The notes: generated by a model from the sequence alone, not told the origin. DNA of 64,000 bases from SB15 sp964639245 (GCA_964639245.1 CAZXCU010000001.1:744001-808000), one strand, 5' to 3'. Positions 25,995 to 36,210 are shown, counted from the stretch's first letter. Translations and numbers: made by a program.

Positions 25995-28760
25995 ATGATT
26001 AACCCAACCTGGATTCGTAAAATCCGACGGGATCTTTTTGCCCGTAAAACCCGCACGCTGCTGGTTTCGACCAGTGTGTTTATCGGCGTGTTGGGGGTGG
26101 TGGTGTTGACCATGATGGGGCAGATTTTGACCCGCCAATTGGAGAAAAACCTGAAGACGGACGAACTGGCGATGCTGCGAATTTACGTGAATGCGTCGGA
26201 GCGAATCCGCCGAGAGGACAACGAAGCCTATCTTGCCCGCCTGCGTGCCTTACCGAATGTGGAACGGGTGGAAGGGCAGGCGGTGTATCAATTGCAATGG
26301 CGAAAATCTGACCAAACGGATTTTCAAGTGGGGGATTTGTTCGCTTATTCGGAGGCTTTTCCCCTCATCAAAATAGAACTGCCCAGATTGATTGGGGGGC
26401 GTTTTCCACTCGCAGGCCGCGATGAAATTGCCATCGAAAAACGGATGGCGGATAAATATGGTTTCCAAATCAATGACACCCTCCTTATTCAGAATCGGTT
26501 TGGGCGCGAAATTCCTTTAACCATCGTCGGGTTCGCTTTTCAACCCTACATTTATTTTGGGAGTGAGGGCGCAGACAGCAGCATGTTTGCGGCCTATCCC
26601 GATGCTCAACAATGGGTGGGGTTTACTGGCTTTAGCTCGATTTATGTGCGGTATACATCGTTTTCCAATGCGCTGCAAGAATCTGCCCATTTACGCGGGG
26701 TGCTGAACCGTGAAAGCCCGTATACGATTGTGTTTTATCTGCTGGATAACCCCCAAGAAAATGCTTTTCTCGTGGGGATACGGCGATTTAGTGAGGTGAT
26801 GTTGATTTTAGCGATAGTTGCGATGGGGGTGGCGAGTTTTCTGGTCACGAATGTGATTACAACAATTGTGGCGGAACAGCAGCGACAAATCGGCGCGATG
26901 AAAGCGATTGGTGCAACCTACACGGATATTTTTGTGATTTATCTAGGAATCGCGCTGGCTTATGGCTTCATCGGGACGATTCCGGGTGTGCTGCTGGGGA
27001 TTCTGTTGGGGCAACGGGCGGCGGAAATGACCGCGCCGCTTGCCAACACGATTTTGCAGGATACTTCTCTCCCCCTGCTGCCAATTGTAATGGGGATGGG
27101 TTTGGGATTGCTCATTCCCGTGTTGGCGGCGGTGATTCCGGTGTATAACGGCGCAAAAATTACGATTGTACAGGCCATGACAGATCGTGGACTTCATAGT
27201 CATTATGGGCATGGGATAATGGCTCGCTTGGTAAAACGCCTGCCGCTTTCGATGACCAGTGACCAAGCGCTGAATAACCTCGTCCGGCGCAAGGGACGGT
27301 TGGCGATGACCTTCCTCTCGTTGGCGCTGGCATCGGCGGCGTTTATGGGGATGTTCGCGGTTTTTTATGTATTACGGAATGTCATTGTGGATATTCGGGA
27401 CACGCTGGATGTCCCCGCGAATATTGAGGTTTTGGACGTGGTGCAGGGCTTGATTACTGACCAAGGCGAACAAATTCGTTCGGTGGAACGTGGCGTGGCG
27501 GTTGAAATCGAAGTGCAGTTGCCAATGCCTGATGCAGAGGCAGAAAATGCCGAAGAAGCGCCCGAAAATCCGCGTATTTTTGCAACCGGGGTGGATGAAG
27601 CGTCGGATTTATCGCGCTTGACTCTCATTGAAGGGACATTGTGGGATGGCAATAGAATAACAGGCAATACCATCGTCATCACCCCACAAATGGCGGAAGA
27701 GTTTGAAAAAGAAGTCCAGGATACGCTGGAACTGCGGGTGCAAGAGCGCCGTGATATTTTTACGATTATCGGGATTGCGGAATTTCCGATTGAATTGGCT
27801 TTTATGGAATTAGCCACGCTCAAGGATTTTGTGGGGGTTATCCGCGATGCGCCTGTCCCAAATAATTACTGGGATACGCTGCAAATTGAGACCGACAATG
27901 AAGCGCTCAAGGAACAGGACATCTGGACAGTGGGCATCAATGAACGGGCGGGGTTGCTCCTGACTCCTGCATTTGACATCACGCAGCCGGGGGTTATTTT
28001 GAGCCAACCCTTGGCGGAGAAGGGTAATTTTGCGGTGGGAGACGCGATTGTTTTGAAATCGGAGGATGAGACGGTCACGTACCCTGTGCTGGCGATTGCG
28101 CCGGTGGATTCCGCCCAGATGTTGTTGTTGGGGGGAAATGTTCCTGAAGCTGTGCAGACCACCCCCGAAATCATGGCGATGTACTGGGAAGAATTGGCGC
28201 GGTTGGAAGCGCTGGATTACCGTGATGTCACGCCGACGACGTATTATCTTGACCTGACCTACCCGCATGATTTGAACGAAGAACGGCAACCCTCGGTTGC
28301 GCCGACCCCGGCTCATGCCAATCAAGTGGCCTTTGCAGACAGCATCACCCAGACGATTTTGAGCATAGGCTTGGTGATGAATCTGGCTTCGCTGTTGATG
28401 GGGTTGGTGGGGGGCATTGGCCTGCTGACGATTACCTCCATCGGAGTGTTTGAACGGCAGCGCGAAATCGGGGTAATGCGTTCAGTGGGGGCAACTTCCC
28501 AAGCCATCATTCGCCAATTTATGATGGAGGGCATGTTGGTGGGGTGGTTTGCGTGGCTGGCGGCAATTCCACTCAGTTATATTTTAAGTATTTTTTTAAT
28601 TGATGCTGTGCCTTTCCGCGAAGTCATCAACTTTAAATATCCCGCATTTGTACCTTTACTGGGGTTGGTGGGGACATTTTTTGTGACCGTGATTGCCACG
28701 CTGTATCCCTCTATCCAAGCGGCGCGAAAGACCGTCGCTGAAATCCTGCGCTATCAATAA
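25995..28760 (+). CDS. MacB/FtsX-type ABC permease, tandem copy 2
   Basis: A 921-residue paralogue of copy 1 with the same plan: N-terminal helix, outer domain 1, FtsX core (TNVITTIVAEQQRQIGAMKAIGAT), outer domain 2 with duplicated halves, and a final FtsX core (ERQREIGVMRSVGATSQ) ending RKTVAEILRYQ. The gap to copy 1 is 85 bases, so the genes may form one transcript. The outer domains are less conserved than the membrane cores, suggesting each copy recognises something different. Substrate unknown. Confidence 0.87.
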   Translation: MINPTWIRKIRRDLFARKTRTLLVSTSVFIGVLGVVVLTMMGQILTRQLEKNLKTDELAMLRIYVNASERIRREDNEAYLARLRALPNVERVEGQAVYQLQWRKSDQTDFQVGDLFAYSEAFPLIKIELPRLIGGRFPLAGRDEIAIEKRMADKYGFQINDTLLIQNRFGREIPLTIVGFAFQPYIYFGSEGADSSMFAAYPDAQQWVGFTGFSSIYVRYTSFSNALQESAHLRGVLNRESPYTIVFYLLDNPQENAFLVGIRRFSEVMLILAIVAMGVASFLVTNVITTIVAEQQRQIGAMKAIGATYTDIFVIYLGIALAYGFIGTIPGVLLGILLGQRAAEMTAPLANTILQDTSLPLLPIVMGMGLGLLIPVLAAVIPVYNGAKITIVQAMTDRGLHSHYGHGIMARLVKRLPLSMTSDQALNNLVRRKGRLAMTFLSLALASAAFMGMFAVFYVLRNVIVDIRDTLDVPANIEVLDVVQGLITDQGEQIRSVERGVAVEIEVQLPMPDAEAENAEEAPENPRIFATGVDEASDLSRLTLIEGTLWDGNRITGNTIVITPQMAEEFEKEVQDTLELRVQERRDIFTIIGIAEFPIELAFMELATLKDFVGVIRDAPVPNNYWDTLQIETDNEALKEQDIWTVGINERAGLLLTPAFDITQPGVILSQPLAEKGNFAVGDAIVLKSEDETVTYPVLAIAPVDSAQMLLLGGNVPEAVQTTPEIMAMYWEELARLEALDYRDVTPTTYYLDLTYPHDLNEERQPSVAPTPAHANQVAFADSITQTILSIGLVMNLASLLMGLVGGIGLLTITSIGVFERQREIGVMRSVGATSQAIIRQFMMEGMLVGWFAWLAAIPLSYILSIFLIDAVPFREVINFKYPAFVPLLGLVGTFFVTVIATLYPSIQAARKTVAEILRYQ

Positions 28761-28925
28761 ACCTCCTGGATGTCCCTACCTTAAATCTGGTGGAAAATCT
28801 GGCGAAAATGCTGGCGGAATAAAGGCGAAATGGTAAGATAGTGGGTCGTTTGTTCGGGTTTTGCAACCCAACATGCGAATCGCCGTAATACATACAGAAA
28901 TGTATAGATAGGGGACGTTGTACCC

Positions 28926-31778
28926 ATGTTTAGAACGCGAGTCCGTAAGATTTTACGAGATGTCATGGCACGCAAAGGACGGACTTTGCTGGTGGCATCA
29001 GCAATTTTCATCGGGGTAGCTGGCACGATTGCCCTGTTCTCGATGGGGGATATTCTGGTCAGTCAGCTGAATGAGGACATCAAACAAGATGAACTCAGCA
29101 TGATTAACACTTTTGTGACGGTCAACGCCGGAACAGAATTGGATAATGAAGCCTATTTGGAATCGCTGCGCCAGATAGAAGAAATTACGCTGGTGCGTGG
29201 GGGGAATCAATCCTTTGCCTATTTTGTCAAAGAAGGCGATTACAACAAGTATCAAGAGAAAATTGGTGCGGGCGACACTGAGGCCGAACTCGATTTCAAT
29301 GAAATCAATCTGTGGGCGTATTCCGAACCGCTTGACCAGTTGACCATTGAACCGATGACTTTGCTGGAAGGTGAATGGCCTGCCCCGGACAGCACGGATG
29401 TGGTGCTGGAAACGCGCACCGCCGAAAAATTTGGAGTCAAGGCGGGCGATACGCTGTATTTCCGTGTATTGAGTCCTTCCAGTGATCCCGCCAAACAAGG
29501 CGAAGTCGGGACGATTGAGACGCGCCGGGTGGCTGGGATTGTGTTTCATCCCTATGCTCAAGTCCCTGACGAAACCATCTACAGCAATTTAGTGGATGCG
29601 AATTATCTGACGGCGACCACGGGCTATAATGTTTTTACGGCGCGGTTTGAAACCTACGCCGATGCAGAAGAAAGCGTGGATGACTTCCCGAACACCATCA
29701 CGGAACAAACCCCTTACATCCCAGTGTTTACTCAATCGGTTGACCCGGCAGAAAATGAACTCATTACGGGCGTGCAAACTCTGTCTTCGACCATGAGTGT
29801 GCTGGCGCTGGTGGCGTTGATTGTGTCCGGTTTTCTGGTGATTAATGTGATTAGCTCGATTGTGATTGAGCAAAAACGGCAAATCGGGGTGATGAAATCG
29901 CTGGGGGCAACCACGGGCGATAACTTCTTCATGTACACGGGGATTGCGTTTGCCTATGGTGTGCTGGGGGTGATTCCCGGTCTGGTAGTGGGCATCTGGG
30001 GTGGGTCAACCATCGCCAATTTGCTCGCACCGGAAGTGAATACGATTGTGGAAGGCTTCAACACTTCGCCCAGTTCAATTGTGATCGGGGTGATGGTGGG
30101 CTTGCTTGTCCCTGTCTTGGCTTCGATTCTGCCTGTGCTGTTTGGTACACGGGTCAAAATCCTTGACGCCATGACCGACTTAGGGATTGATGTCAACTAT
30201 GGTAGCGGCCCGATTGCCAAACTCATTAAAATCCTGCCCCTGCCCGTCACCATCAAACAGGGGTTGAGCAACGTCAGCATCAAAAAATCACGGGTGTTTT
30301 TCACGGTGATAACGCTGTCGATTGCAGTCGGCGCATACATGGGGATTTTCGGGGTGTTCAATTCGCTAACCAGTGGGTTAGGCAGCTTCTTTGACACCTT
30401 TAACGTGGAAATCTTTGTCTTCCCGAATGAAGGGCGTGACCCTGATGAAGTCATCTCGGTGCTGGAAAATAATTTCAAAAATTCAGCCACCGAAAAGGAC
30501 AACTTCATCAAATCGATTGAACCCGGTTTCCAGTTGCAGGTGGAAATTGAAGGCTACGAACCGCCCTTGAGCGCGGGTGGCCCTCCCGGACTGTTTGCGT
30601 ATGGCTATGACACCGCCAGCGAAACCCCGGCTTTCAAGGTCAATATTCTGGAAGGCGAAGCGCTCAACGCTGAAAATGGCGAAAGCGGGACGGTCATTAC
30701 CAGCAATTTGTCGGATGGCTTGGGCAAAGGTGTGGGCGATACCTTTACACTCGTCGCGGGTGGGAACAAAACCGACCTGACCATTGTGGGGATTGCCGAT
30801 TTCCCGATTGACCAGTTGTGGATGGATTGGGAAAAACTGGCGGTCACGGCGGAATATGTGGTGGGTGCGCCTATTCCCAACCAATATCAAGCTACCTTGG
30901 ACGTGAACGGAACGGATGTGGTTGTCTTGGGCATGGATGACCAATTTGTGAGCAATATTCCGTTGGACGAAGGCACGGTGTTCACCGAAGACGCGCCGGG
31001 CATCATTATTTCCTCTGAATTGGCGGAATCGGGTGGCTATGCGGTGGGCGATACCCTGACCCTGACCGCAGGCGAAAATAGCCAAGATTTGCCGATTACT
31101 GGCATTTTCAACTTGCCCGAAGCGATGACCGCGCAAATGGGTGGAGAAGTGCCGAGTGTGGCGATGTTCTGGCGGGCATTGGCAGCCTTAGAGGGACGCA
31201 GTTTGGAAGGCGAACCGCTGCCGCAGGGGTATTTCATCACCACCACGTTTGACGAACCCACCGGGGAAGAATTGGACGAGAAAATTGATGAAATCAACGA
31301 GGTCATGCTGGCAAACGGGATTCCTTCCGGTACATTCAACTTCATCGGCTTGATTGAAGATTTTGAACAGGGGATTCTGGTGTTCCAGATTATCCTGAGT
31401 GCGGCTTCGTTCTTGATTGCGCTGGTGGGGGCGTTGGGGCTGCTCACGACTCTTTCGATGAGCGTGTTTGAACGCCAGAAGGAAATCGGGGTGATGCGTT
31501 CGATTGGGGCCGGGTCTAGCACGGTTGCGGCGCAGTTTTTGACAGAAGGGCTGCTTGTTGGGTTTATCTCGTGGCTGGTGGGTATCCCGTTGGCCTATGG
31601 GATTACCCTGCTACTGCTGGATGTGACCAACCTGAATGAAACGTTTAACCCCAGCCTGCCTGCTGCTGCGTTAATTACCGGTTTTATCGGCATCATGGCG
31701 ATTGCAACGGTTGCTAGTTTGTGGCCTTCGATTTCGGCCTCGCGCAAGACGGTTTCTGACATTTTGCGCTACCAGTAA
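28926..31778 (+). CDS. MacB/FtsX-type ABC permease, tandem copy 3
   Basis: At 950 residues this is the longest copy. It has the same architecture and closing sequence RKTVSDILRYQ. FtsX cores are NVISSIVIEQKRQIGVMKSLGATT and ERQKEIGVMRSIGAGSS. The outer domain 1 has an insertion near residues 95-115 compared with copies 1 and 2, and outer domain 2 keeps both half-repeats. It is preceded by a 165-base gap and followed by a hairpin (31810-31831) that could end transcription before copy 4. Confidence 0.87.
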   Translation: MFRTRVRKILRDVMARKGRTLLVASAIFIGVAGTIALFSMGDILVSQLNEDIKQDELSMINTFVTVNAGTELDNEAYLESLRQIEEITLVRGGNQSFAYFVKEGDYNKYQEKIGAGDTEAELDFNEINLWAYSEPLDQLTIEPMTLLEGEWPAPDSTDVVLETRTAEKFGVKAGDTLYFRVLSPSSDPAKQGEVGTIETRRVAGIVFHPYAQVPDETIYSNLVDANYLTATTGYNVFTARFETYADAEESVDDFPNTITEQTPYIPVFTQSVDPAENELITGVQTLSSTMSVLALVALIVSGFLVINVISSIVIEQKRQIGVMKSLGATTGDNFFMYTGIAFAYGVLGVIPGLVVGIWGGSTIANLLAPEVNTIVEGFNTSPSSIVIGVMVGLLVPVLASILPVLFGTRVKILDAMTDLGIDVNYGSGPIAKLIKILPLPVTIKQGLSNVSIKKSRVFFTVITLSIAVGAYMGIFGVFNSLTSGLGSFFDTFNVEIFVFPNEGRDPDEVISVLENNFKNSATEKDNFIKSIEPGFQLQVEIEGYEPPLSAGGPPGLFAYGYDTASETPAFKVNILEGEALNAENGESGTVITSNLSDGLGKGVGDTFTLVAGGNKTDLTIVGIADFPIDQLWMDWEKLAVTAEYVVGAPIPNQYQATLDVNGTDVVVLGMDDQFVSNIPLDEGTVFTEDAPGIIISSELAESGGYAVGDTLTLTAGENSQDLPITGIFNLPEAMTAQMGGEVPSVAMFWRALAALEGRSLEGEPLPQGYFITTTFDEPTGEELDEKIDEINEVMLANGIPSGTFNFIGLIEDFEQGILVFQIILSAASFLIALVGALGLLTTLSMSVFERQKEIGVMRSIGAGSSTVAAQFLTEGLLVGFISWLVGIPLAYGITLLLLDVTNLNETFNPSLPAAALITGFIGIMAIATVASLWPSISASRKTVSDILRYQ

Positions 31779-31809
31779 AGCGTTCAGCTTTCAACTTAAA
31801 GAAAAACGA

Positions 31810-31831
31810 CAAGGGGTGTTACCGCCCCTTG
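31810..31831 (+). terminator. Hairpin between permease copies 3 and 4
   Basis: CAAGGGG and CCCCTTG form a 7-bp stem with an 8-base loop, followed by the weak T tract TTTGATT. It may be a terminator or an mRNA-stability hairpin separating copy 4 from the first three. Confidence 0.5.
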
Positions 31832-31918
31832 TTTGATTCTGAACACCCTACGTTTGCCTGATTTTGTGCGACTTTACGCGAAATCTTGCGTAGTATGGGT
31901 GTGTGAAAGGGAAATGAC

Positions 31919-34339
31919 ATGATACGAACGCGCTTGAAAAAAGTTTTCCGCGATATTTGGTCACGCAAGGGGCGGACAGCACTTGTGTCTAGCAGCATTT
32001 TTATTGGTGTGCTGGGGGTAATTACGTTGACTTCGGTCAGCGAAATTATGATTAGCAAGCTGCAAAATGATTTACAAGAAGATGAAATTGGGATGCTGAC
32101 GGCTTTCCTTGAGCCGAAAGAAGCCAATACCATGATTGATGATATAGAGGTTATCAATGCGCTGCGTCCATATCCGAATTTGACGGCGATTGAGGGACGA
32201 AAGTTTGGACGAATTTTTTGGAAAGACCCGAACGACGAAAATTTTATTGAAAGTGACATCCGGGCATTTTCTTCCCCCATGGACGTGCTAAAAATCTCAC
32301 CTGTGCGGATGGTGGAAGGGCAATTTCCTGTCGAAGGGCAAAACCAAGTCGTGATTGAACGGCGGATGGCAGAACGCTATGGCTTGGGCGTGGGCGATGA
32401 AATCACTATTCGTATGTTGAACAGGTTGGATGCAACAGGCACGATTCCCGAAGAAACATGGACAATTTCGGGGGTGGTGTTTCATCCATATGTGTTTAAT
32501 GGTGCGTCGAGTGTGTATGCCACATATGCGGACATGACGGAAATTTCCGGCGTGGAAAATTATACGGTGTTGCAAGCGCGTTTTACGGATTTTGCAACGG
32601 CGGAAAATGAGGAAGTGAATTTTGAGGCATGGATTGAAGCGCAAACCCCCTACCAAGTCAATGAAATTGCCTTAGAAAACCCTGCCGAAAGCGAACTAAT
32701 TTCCGAAGTGTCGCAGTGGACAGATACCCTGAATATTCTGGCGCTGGTTTCGATGCTCGTGGCGAGTTTTCTGGTCGTCACGGTGATTAACACGATTCTG
32801 GTGGAACAAAAACGGCAAATCGGGGTGATGAAATCCATCGGGGCAACCCAACCGGATAATTTCTCGATTTATTCCGGGGTCGCATTTGCCTATGGGTTGC
32901 TCGGAACGATTCCGGGTGTGCTTTTGGGGATTCCGTTGGGGTATCTTCTGACCAAGCAAATCGCACCCTTGGCGAATATTTTGATCGAAGAATTTACGAT
33001 TGCGCCCACTGCGATTGTGATTGGTGCGGTGATGGGGTTGGGGGTGCCGGTGTTAGCCGCCGCGTTTCCGGTGTATTGGGGAACGCGGGTATCGATTCTC
33101 AATGCGATGACCGATTTGGGCCTGTCCAGCAATTATGGGCGGGGCATCACGGCACGCCTGATTAATCGTTTGCCGTTTTCTCCGGCGGTACGGCAGGCGC
33201 TGGCGAATATCTCCCAAAAACAAGGGCGCTTGTTTTTGACGGGTTTGACGCTGACGCTGGCAGTAGGCGCGTTTATGGGTGTCACGGCGGTATTTTTGTC
33301 GCTGAATAACATCATCGGGGAAATCTACGAAACCTATAATTTTGAAATAAGGATTTATCCCGATGAAAAGCAGGATTTTGAGGCACTTTCCGCTTTGATT
33401 CTGGAGAATGTTGAGGATGTAAACGCCGTATCACCGGCGCATTATGCAACATTGATGATTTTGGATGTGCCAGCCGACTCGATTGATGTGACGGATACCG
33501 ATGCTGTGACCGAGCATAGCCTAACCTTGCGGGTAGAAGGCTTTGACACGGAATCCAGTGCCTTGCAACTTGATTCGGTGGAGCGTTGGGACGCGATGGG
33601 GGTGGTGCTGGCAACAAGAACCGCCGAGGCACTCAATAAAGAAGTCGGTGATAGCATCACGGTGGTGGAAGATGGCACGGTGTATGAACTTGAAGTTATT
33701 GGCTTGGTAGGGCTGCCTTTCCAACGTTTCGGATTCATGCGCTGGCAAGATTTGGCGCAAATTGTAGATCGTGCAGATTCGCCTTTGCCGACCTCCATGC
33801 TGATCGAGTTGAAGGATGAAAATGCCAGCGCTGCGGACGTGGATAAGGTCATCGGGGAGGTGCGTGAACTGCTGCTGCGAAATGGCATTACCGCCGATTT
33901 TGACAACCAGATTGCTTTTCAGGAAGAAGACAACAACACGATTTTGACAGTCGGCCTGGTGTTCAACATCGCCTCGATTGTGATGGCGGCGATTGGGGCG
34001 ATTGGGCTGCTGGTGTCGCTCTCAATCAGTGTGTATGAACGTCAGCGTGAAATCGGGGTGATGCGTTCAGTGGGGGCGCGTACCCGCACGATTATCACCC
34101 AATTTTTAACTGAAGGGCTGCTGGTGGGGGTGCTGGCGTGGCTGATTGGTGTGCCGTTGAGTTATGCGATTAGCCAAGTGTTCCAAGATGCACTCCCGAT
34201 TGATTTCGAATTTCGTTATCCGCCCGTGAGTTTGTTATTGGGGTTCATCGGGATGCTGGCGGTGGCTTTCACAGCAAGCATCTGGCCTTCGGTGATGGCT
34301 TCTCGCAAAACCGTGTCGGATATTTTGCGGTATCAGTAG
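31919..34339 (+). CDS. MacB/FtsX-type ABC permease, tandem copy 4 (short form)
   Basis: An 806-residue paralogue, 115-145 residues shorter than the other three. The membrane cores are intact (NTILVEQKRQIGVMKSIGATQ, ERQREIGVMRSVGART) and it ends RKTVSDILRYQ. The missing part is one of the two half-repeats of outer domain 2, which here is a single unit (about 480-670). This is either the ancestral form or a deletion. It lies after a hairpin and may have its own promoter. No ATPase partner is encoded in the window. Confidence 0.87.
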   Translation: MIRTRLKKVFRDIWSRKGRTALVSSSIFIGVLGVITLTSVSEIMISKLQNDLQEDEIGMLTAFLEPKEANTMIDDIEVINALRPYPNLTAIEGRKFGRIFWKDPNDENFIESDIRAFSSPMDVLKISPVRMVEGQFPVEGQNQVVIERRMAERYGLGVGDEITIRMLNRLDATGTIPEETWTISGVVFHPYVFNGASSVYATYADMTEISGVENYTVLQARFTDFATAENEEVNFEAWIEAQTPYQVNEIALENPAESELISEVSQWTDTLNILALVSMLVASFLVVTVINTILVEQKRQIGVMKSIGATQPDNFSIYSGVAFAYGLLGTIPGVLLGIPLGYLLTKQIAPLANILIEEFTIAPTAIVIGAVMGLGVPVLAAAFPVYWGTRVSILNAMTDLGLSSNYGRGITARLINRLPFSPAVRQALANISQKQGRLFLTGLTLTLAVGAFMGVTAVFLSLNNIIGEIYETYNFEIRIYPDEKQDFEALSALILENVEDVNAVSPAHYATLMILDVPADSIDVTDTDAVTEHSLTLRVEGFDTESSALQLDSVERWDAMGVVLATRTAEALNKEVGDSITVVEDGTVYELEVIGLVGLPFQRFGFMRWQDLAQIVDRADSPLPTSMLIELKDENASAADVDKVIGEVRELLLRNGITADFDNQIAFQEEDNNTILTVGLVFNIASIVMAAIGAIGLLVSLSISVYERQREIGVMRSVGARTRTIITQFLTEGLLVGVLAWLIGVPLSYAISQVFQDALPIDFEFRYPPVSLLLGFIGMLAVAFTASIWPSVMASRKTVSDILRYQ

Positions 34340-34380
34340 TGAGCCGTTAGTGCTATAAGTACGGACAAAATTTTCTGTAA

Positions 34381-34484
34381 GGGCAGGTTACGGATATTTC
34401 ATATCCTAAGAACCTGCCCCTACTTATCGGATGAGATTTCGTAGGGGTAGGTGCTAAAGACGGTACGCCGTCTGTCACCTACCC
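34381..34484. repeat. Two consecutive long hairpins (intergenic palindromes)
   Basis: Hairpin 1 (34381-34419) pairs GGGCAGGTT with AACCTGCCC and has an inner GGATAT/ATATCC. Hairpin 2 (34445-34484) pairs GGGTAGGTG with CACCTACCC and has an inner GACGG/CCGTC. They follow the permease cluster and precede a REP-like copy. A terminator role is possible, but no T tract follows. Confidence 0.65.
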
Positions 34485-34541
34485 TCCGCAAGAATTTACC
34501 GGACACAGCAGTTAGAGACAGTCTGAAAATTGATTTTTAGA

Positions 34542-34615
34542 GGGCGGGAATCGGCGCGGCGGACTTTGTGCCAAGCACTCGGATTCCCATAGAACGCGCC
34601 TTGTCCCCGCCCTTA
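34542..34615. repeat. Dispersed GGGCGGGAATCGGCGCGGC palindromic repeat (long copy)
   Basis: The 5' end GGGCGGGAATCGGCGCGGC and the 3' end TTGTCCCCGCCCTTAC are shared with the copy at 36113-36197. The middle part (TTTGTGCCAAGCAC, then a GCGCCTTG segment) is shared in diverged form with 56350-56425. The ends pair through GGGCGGG/CCCGCCC. Confidence 0.65.
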
Positions 34616-34622
34616 CACATTC

Positions 34623-34982
34623 TTATTTCGCTTTGTGGAGGCCGATGCGGTTGCCTTCGGTATCCAAAAAGAGCGCCATGTACCCTGCATCGCCGATGTC
34701 CGTCACGGGCAGCAGGACTTTACCCCCCGCCGATTCAATCCGCCCGACGACACTTTCCAGATTCGGTGTATTAAGATACAGCACCGCGCCATCGTGGGAA
34801 GGACGGACTTTTTCATCGAAAATGACCGCGCCCTGCGATTCGTTGTCGATCATGAAAATGCCATTGGGCGTTCCCATGAAATTTTCTTTGCGAATCTGCA
34901 CCCCTAACACGGTGGTATAAAAGTTCACGGCACGGTCAAAATCGACGGAGGGAATTTCAAACCAGTTCACGGCTGTATTCAT
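34623..34982 (-). CDS. VOC family (glyoxalase/bleomycin resistance-like) protein
   Basis: A 119-residue single VOC domain: NWFEIPSVDFDRAVNFYTTVLG at the N-terminus, then AVLYLNTPNLESVVGRIESAGG and ALFLDTEGNRIGLHK. The usual His/Glu metal ligands are only partly kept, so it may not be a metalloenzyme. It lies 57 bases downstream of the WYL regulator on the same strand, so it is likely co-transcribed with or controlled by that gene. Substrate unknown. Confidence 0.75.
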   Translation of the reverse strand: MNTAVNWFEIPSVDFDRAVNFYTTVLGVQIRKENFMGTPNGIFMIDNESQGAVIFDEKVRPSHDGAVLYLNTPNLESVVGRIESAGGKVLLPVTDIGDAGYMALFLDTEGNRIGLHKAK

Positions 34983-35039
34983 GTCATTGCTCCTTGAATT
35001 TGTCTGATGAGTTCAGTGTATCAAGCGGGTGTGACAGCA

Positions 35040-35981
35040 TCATGGCAACAGCGATTCAAGGTGGGTCTGGGCTTTTAAAATTGCATGGACTTCCTCAATA
35101 AAAATTTCCCGCAGGCTGGTTGGTTCAAGGATCTGAATATGTCGTCCCCATTGGAGCAACCACTGGAGGATTTCCTGCTCATAGCGAATCCGCAGCGTGA
35201 CCAGTAGCCCATCCGAACGCATTTCGGCATCGGTTTGAAAAAAAGACGGTTCTTCTTGAATCCAACGGGCGACTTCGTGACTAAAGAGGATTTTGGCGGT
35301 CACAGGGCGTTCCGGTTCGTTACGACCATGCAGTTGAAAATGGGCAGGACGAAAAAAGCGTTTATTGAGCAGGGTGAGCTGGCTGATTCGGTCTAAACGA
35401 AAATGCCGTATGTTTTTACGTAAATGACAGTAGGCGACCAGATACCATGCGTTGTTGACATAGACCAAGCCATAAGGATTGGCTTCGCGGGTGGAGGATT
35501 CATCGGTGGTGCGGGCATGATAGGTAAACTGTACGACCCGATGGGCGAGAATCGCGCCGCGCAGTTGGGCCAATAGTTCTTGATTGCGGGTCTGGGATTC
35601 GGGGAAAAAGATGCTTTGCTGCAAAGACTGAACTTCCTGTTGCAGGGCGGCGGGGAGGGCGGCTTGAATTTTGGTGGCGGCAGTTTGGGCGGCGCGGGCA
35701 TACTGCGAATCGAATTTGGGGGCAATCATCTGGCTGCCCAGCAAAAGTAGGGTCGCTTCATCTAAGGTGAAATTGACGGGTGGCAGGAAAAACCCCTCGA
35801 TTAAGCTGTAGCCATGCCCCGGTGAGGACACCACGGGGACACCCGATTCCATCAGCGCCAGCACATCTCGATAGATGGTGCGTTTGCTGACTTCAAAGGT
35901 CGTGGCTAGATCTTCGGCGCGCTGCTGGCCTTTGGCCTGTAATTCCAGAATGATGGCAAGTAAGCGGTCTGTCCGATTCAT
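35040..35981 (-). CDS. YafY-type transcriptional regulator (HTH_11 + WYL domain)
   Basis: A 313-residue regulator. Residues 1-60 form a winged helix (RLLAIILELQAKGQQRAEDLATTFEVSKRTIYRDVLAL), and a WYL domain spans about 140-220 with VVQFTYHART and NPYGLVYVNNAWYLVAYCHLRK. A WCX C-terminal part closes it (LRIRYEQEILQWLLQWG). WYL domains bind nucleic acids or nucleotides and steer regulators in stress and phage defence. It probably controls the downstream VOC gene. Upstream, near 36045-36100, short direct repeats (AAATAGAAC twice, GGTTCA twice) could be its operator. Confidence 0.82.
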   Translation of the reverse strand: MNRTDRLLAIILELQAKGQQRAEDLATTFEVSKRTIYRDVLALMESGVPVVSSPGHGYSLIEGFFLPPVNFTLDEATLLLLGSQMIAPKFDSQYARAAQTAATKIQAALPAALQQEVQSLQQSIFFPESQTRNQELLAQLRGAILAHRVVQFTYHARTTDESSTREANPYGLVYVNNAWYLVAYCHLRKNIRHFRLDRISQLTLLNKRFFRPAHFQLHGRNEPERPVTAKILFSHEVARWIQEEPSFFQTDAEMRSDGLLVTLRIRYEQEILQWLLQWGRHIQILEPTSLREIFIEEVHAILKAQTHLESLLP

Positions 35982-36112
35982 CTTGACAATTCCCTAACAA
36001 TGGCTGGGCTTTACAAATCCAAAAAGGTATTTTAGTATTTTAGAAATCAAATAGAACTAAATAAGGTTCATAAGGGTTCAGAACTTTAACAGTTAAATAG
36101 AACATTTTAAGT

Positions 36113-36197
36113 AGGCGGGAATCGGCGCGGCAAACTTTTTGACCCCACCCCAACCCCTCCCCGCAAGCGGAGAGGGGCGTTTTGTCCCCGCCCCTAC
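36113..36197. repeat. Dispersed GGCGGGAATCGGCGCGGC palindromic repeat
   Basis: It has the same ends as 34542-34615 (left GGCGGGAATCGGCGCGGC, right TTTGTCCCCGCCCCTAC). Its centre is replaced by a second palindrome, CCCCTCCCCGCAAGCGGAGAGGGG. It lies directly upstream of the first Y RNA unit. Confidence 0.6.
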
Positions 36198-36210
36198 AAA
36201 AATAATGTTT

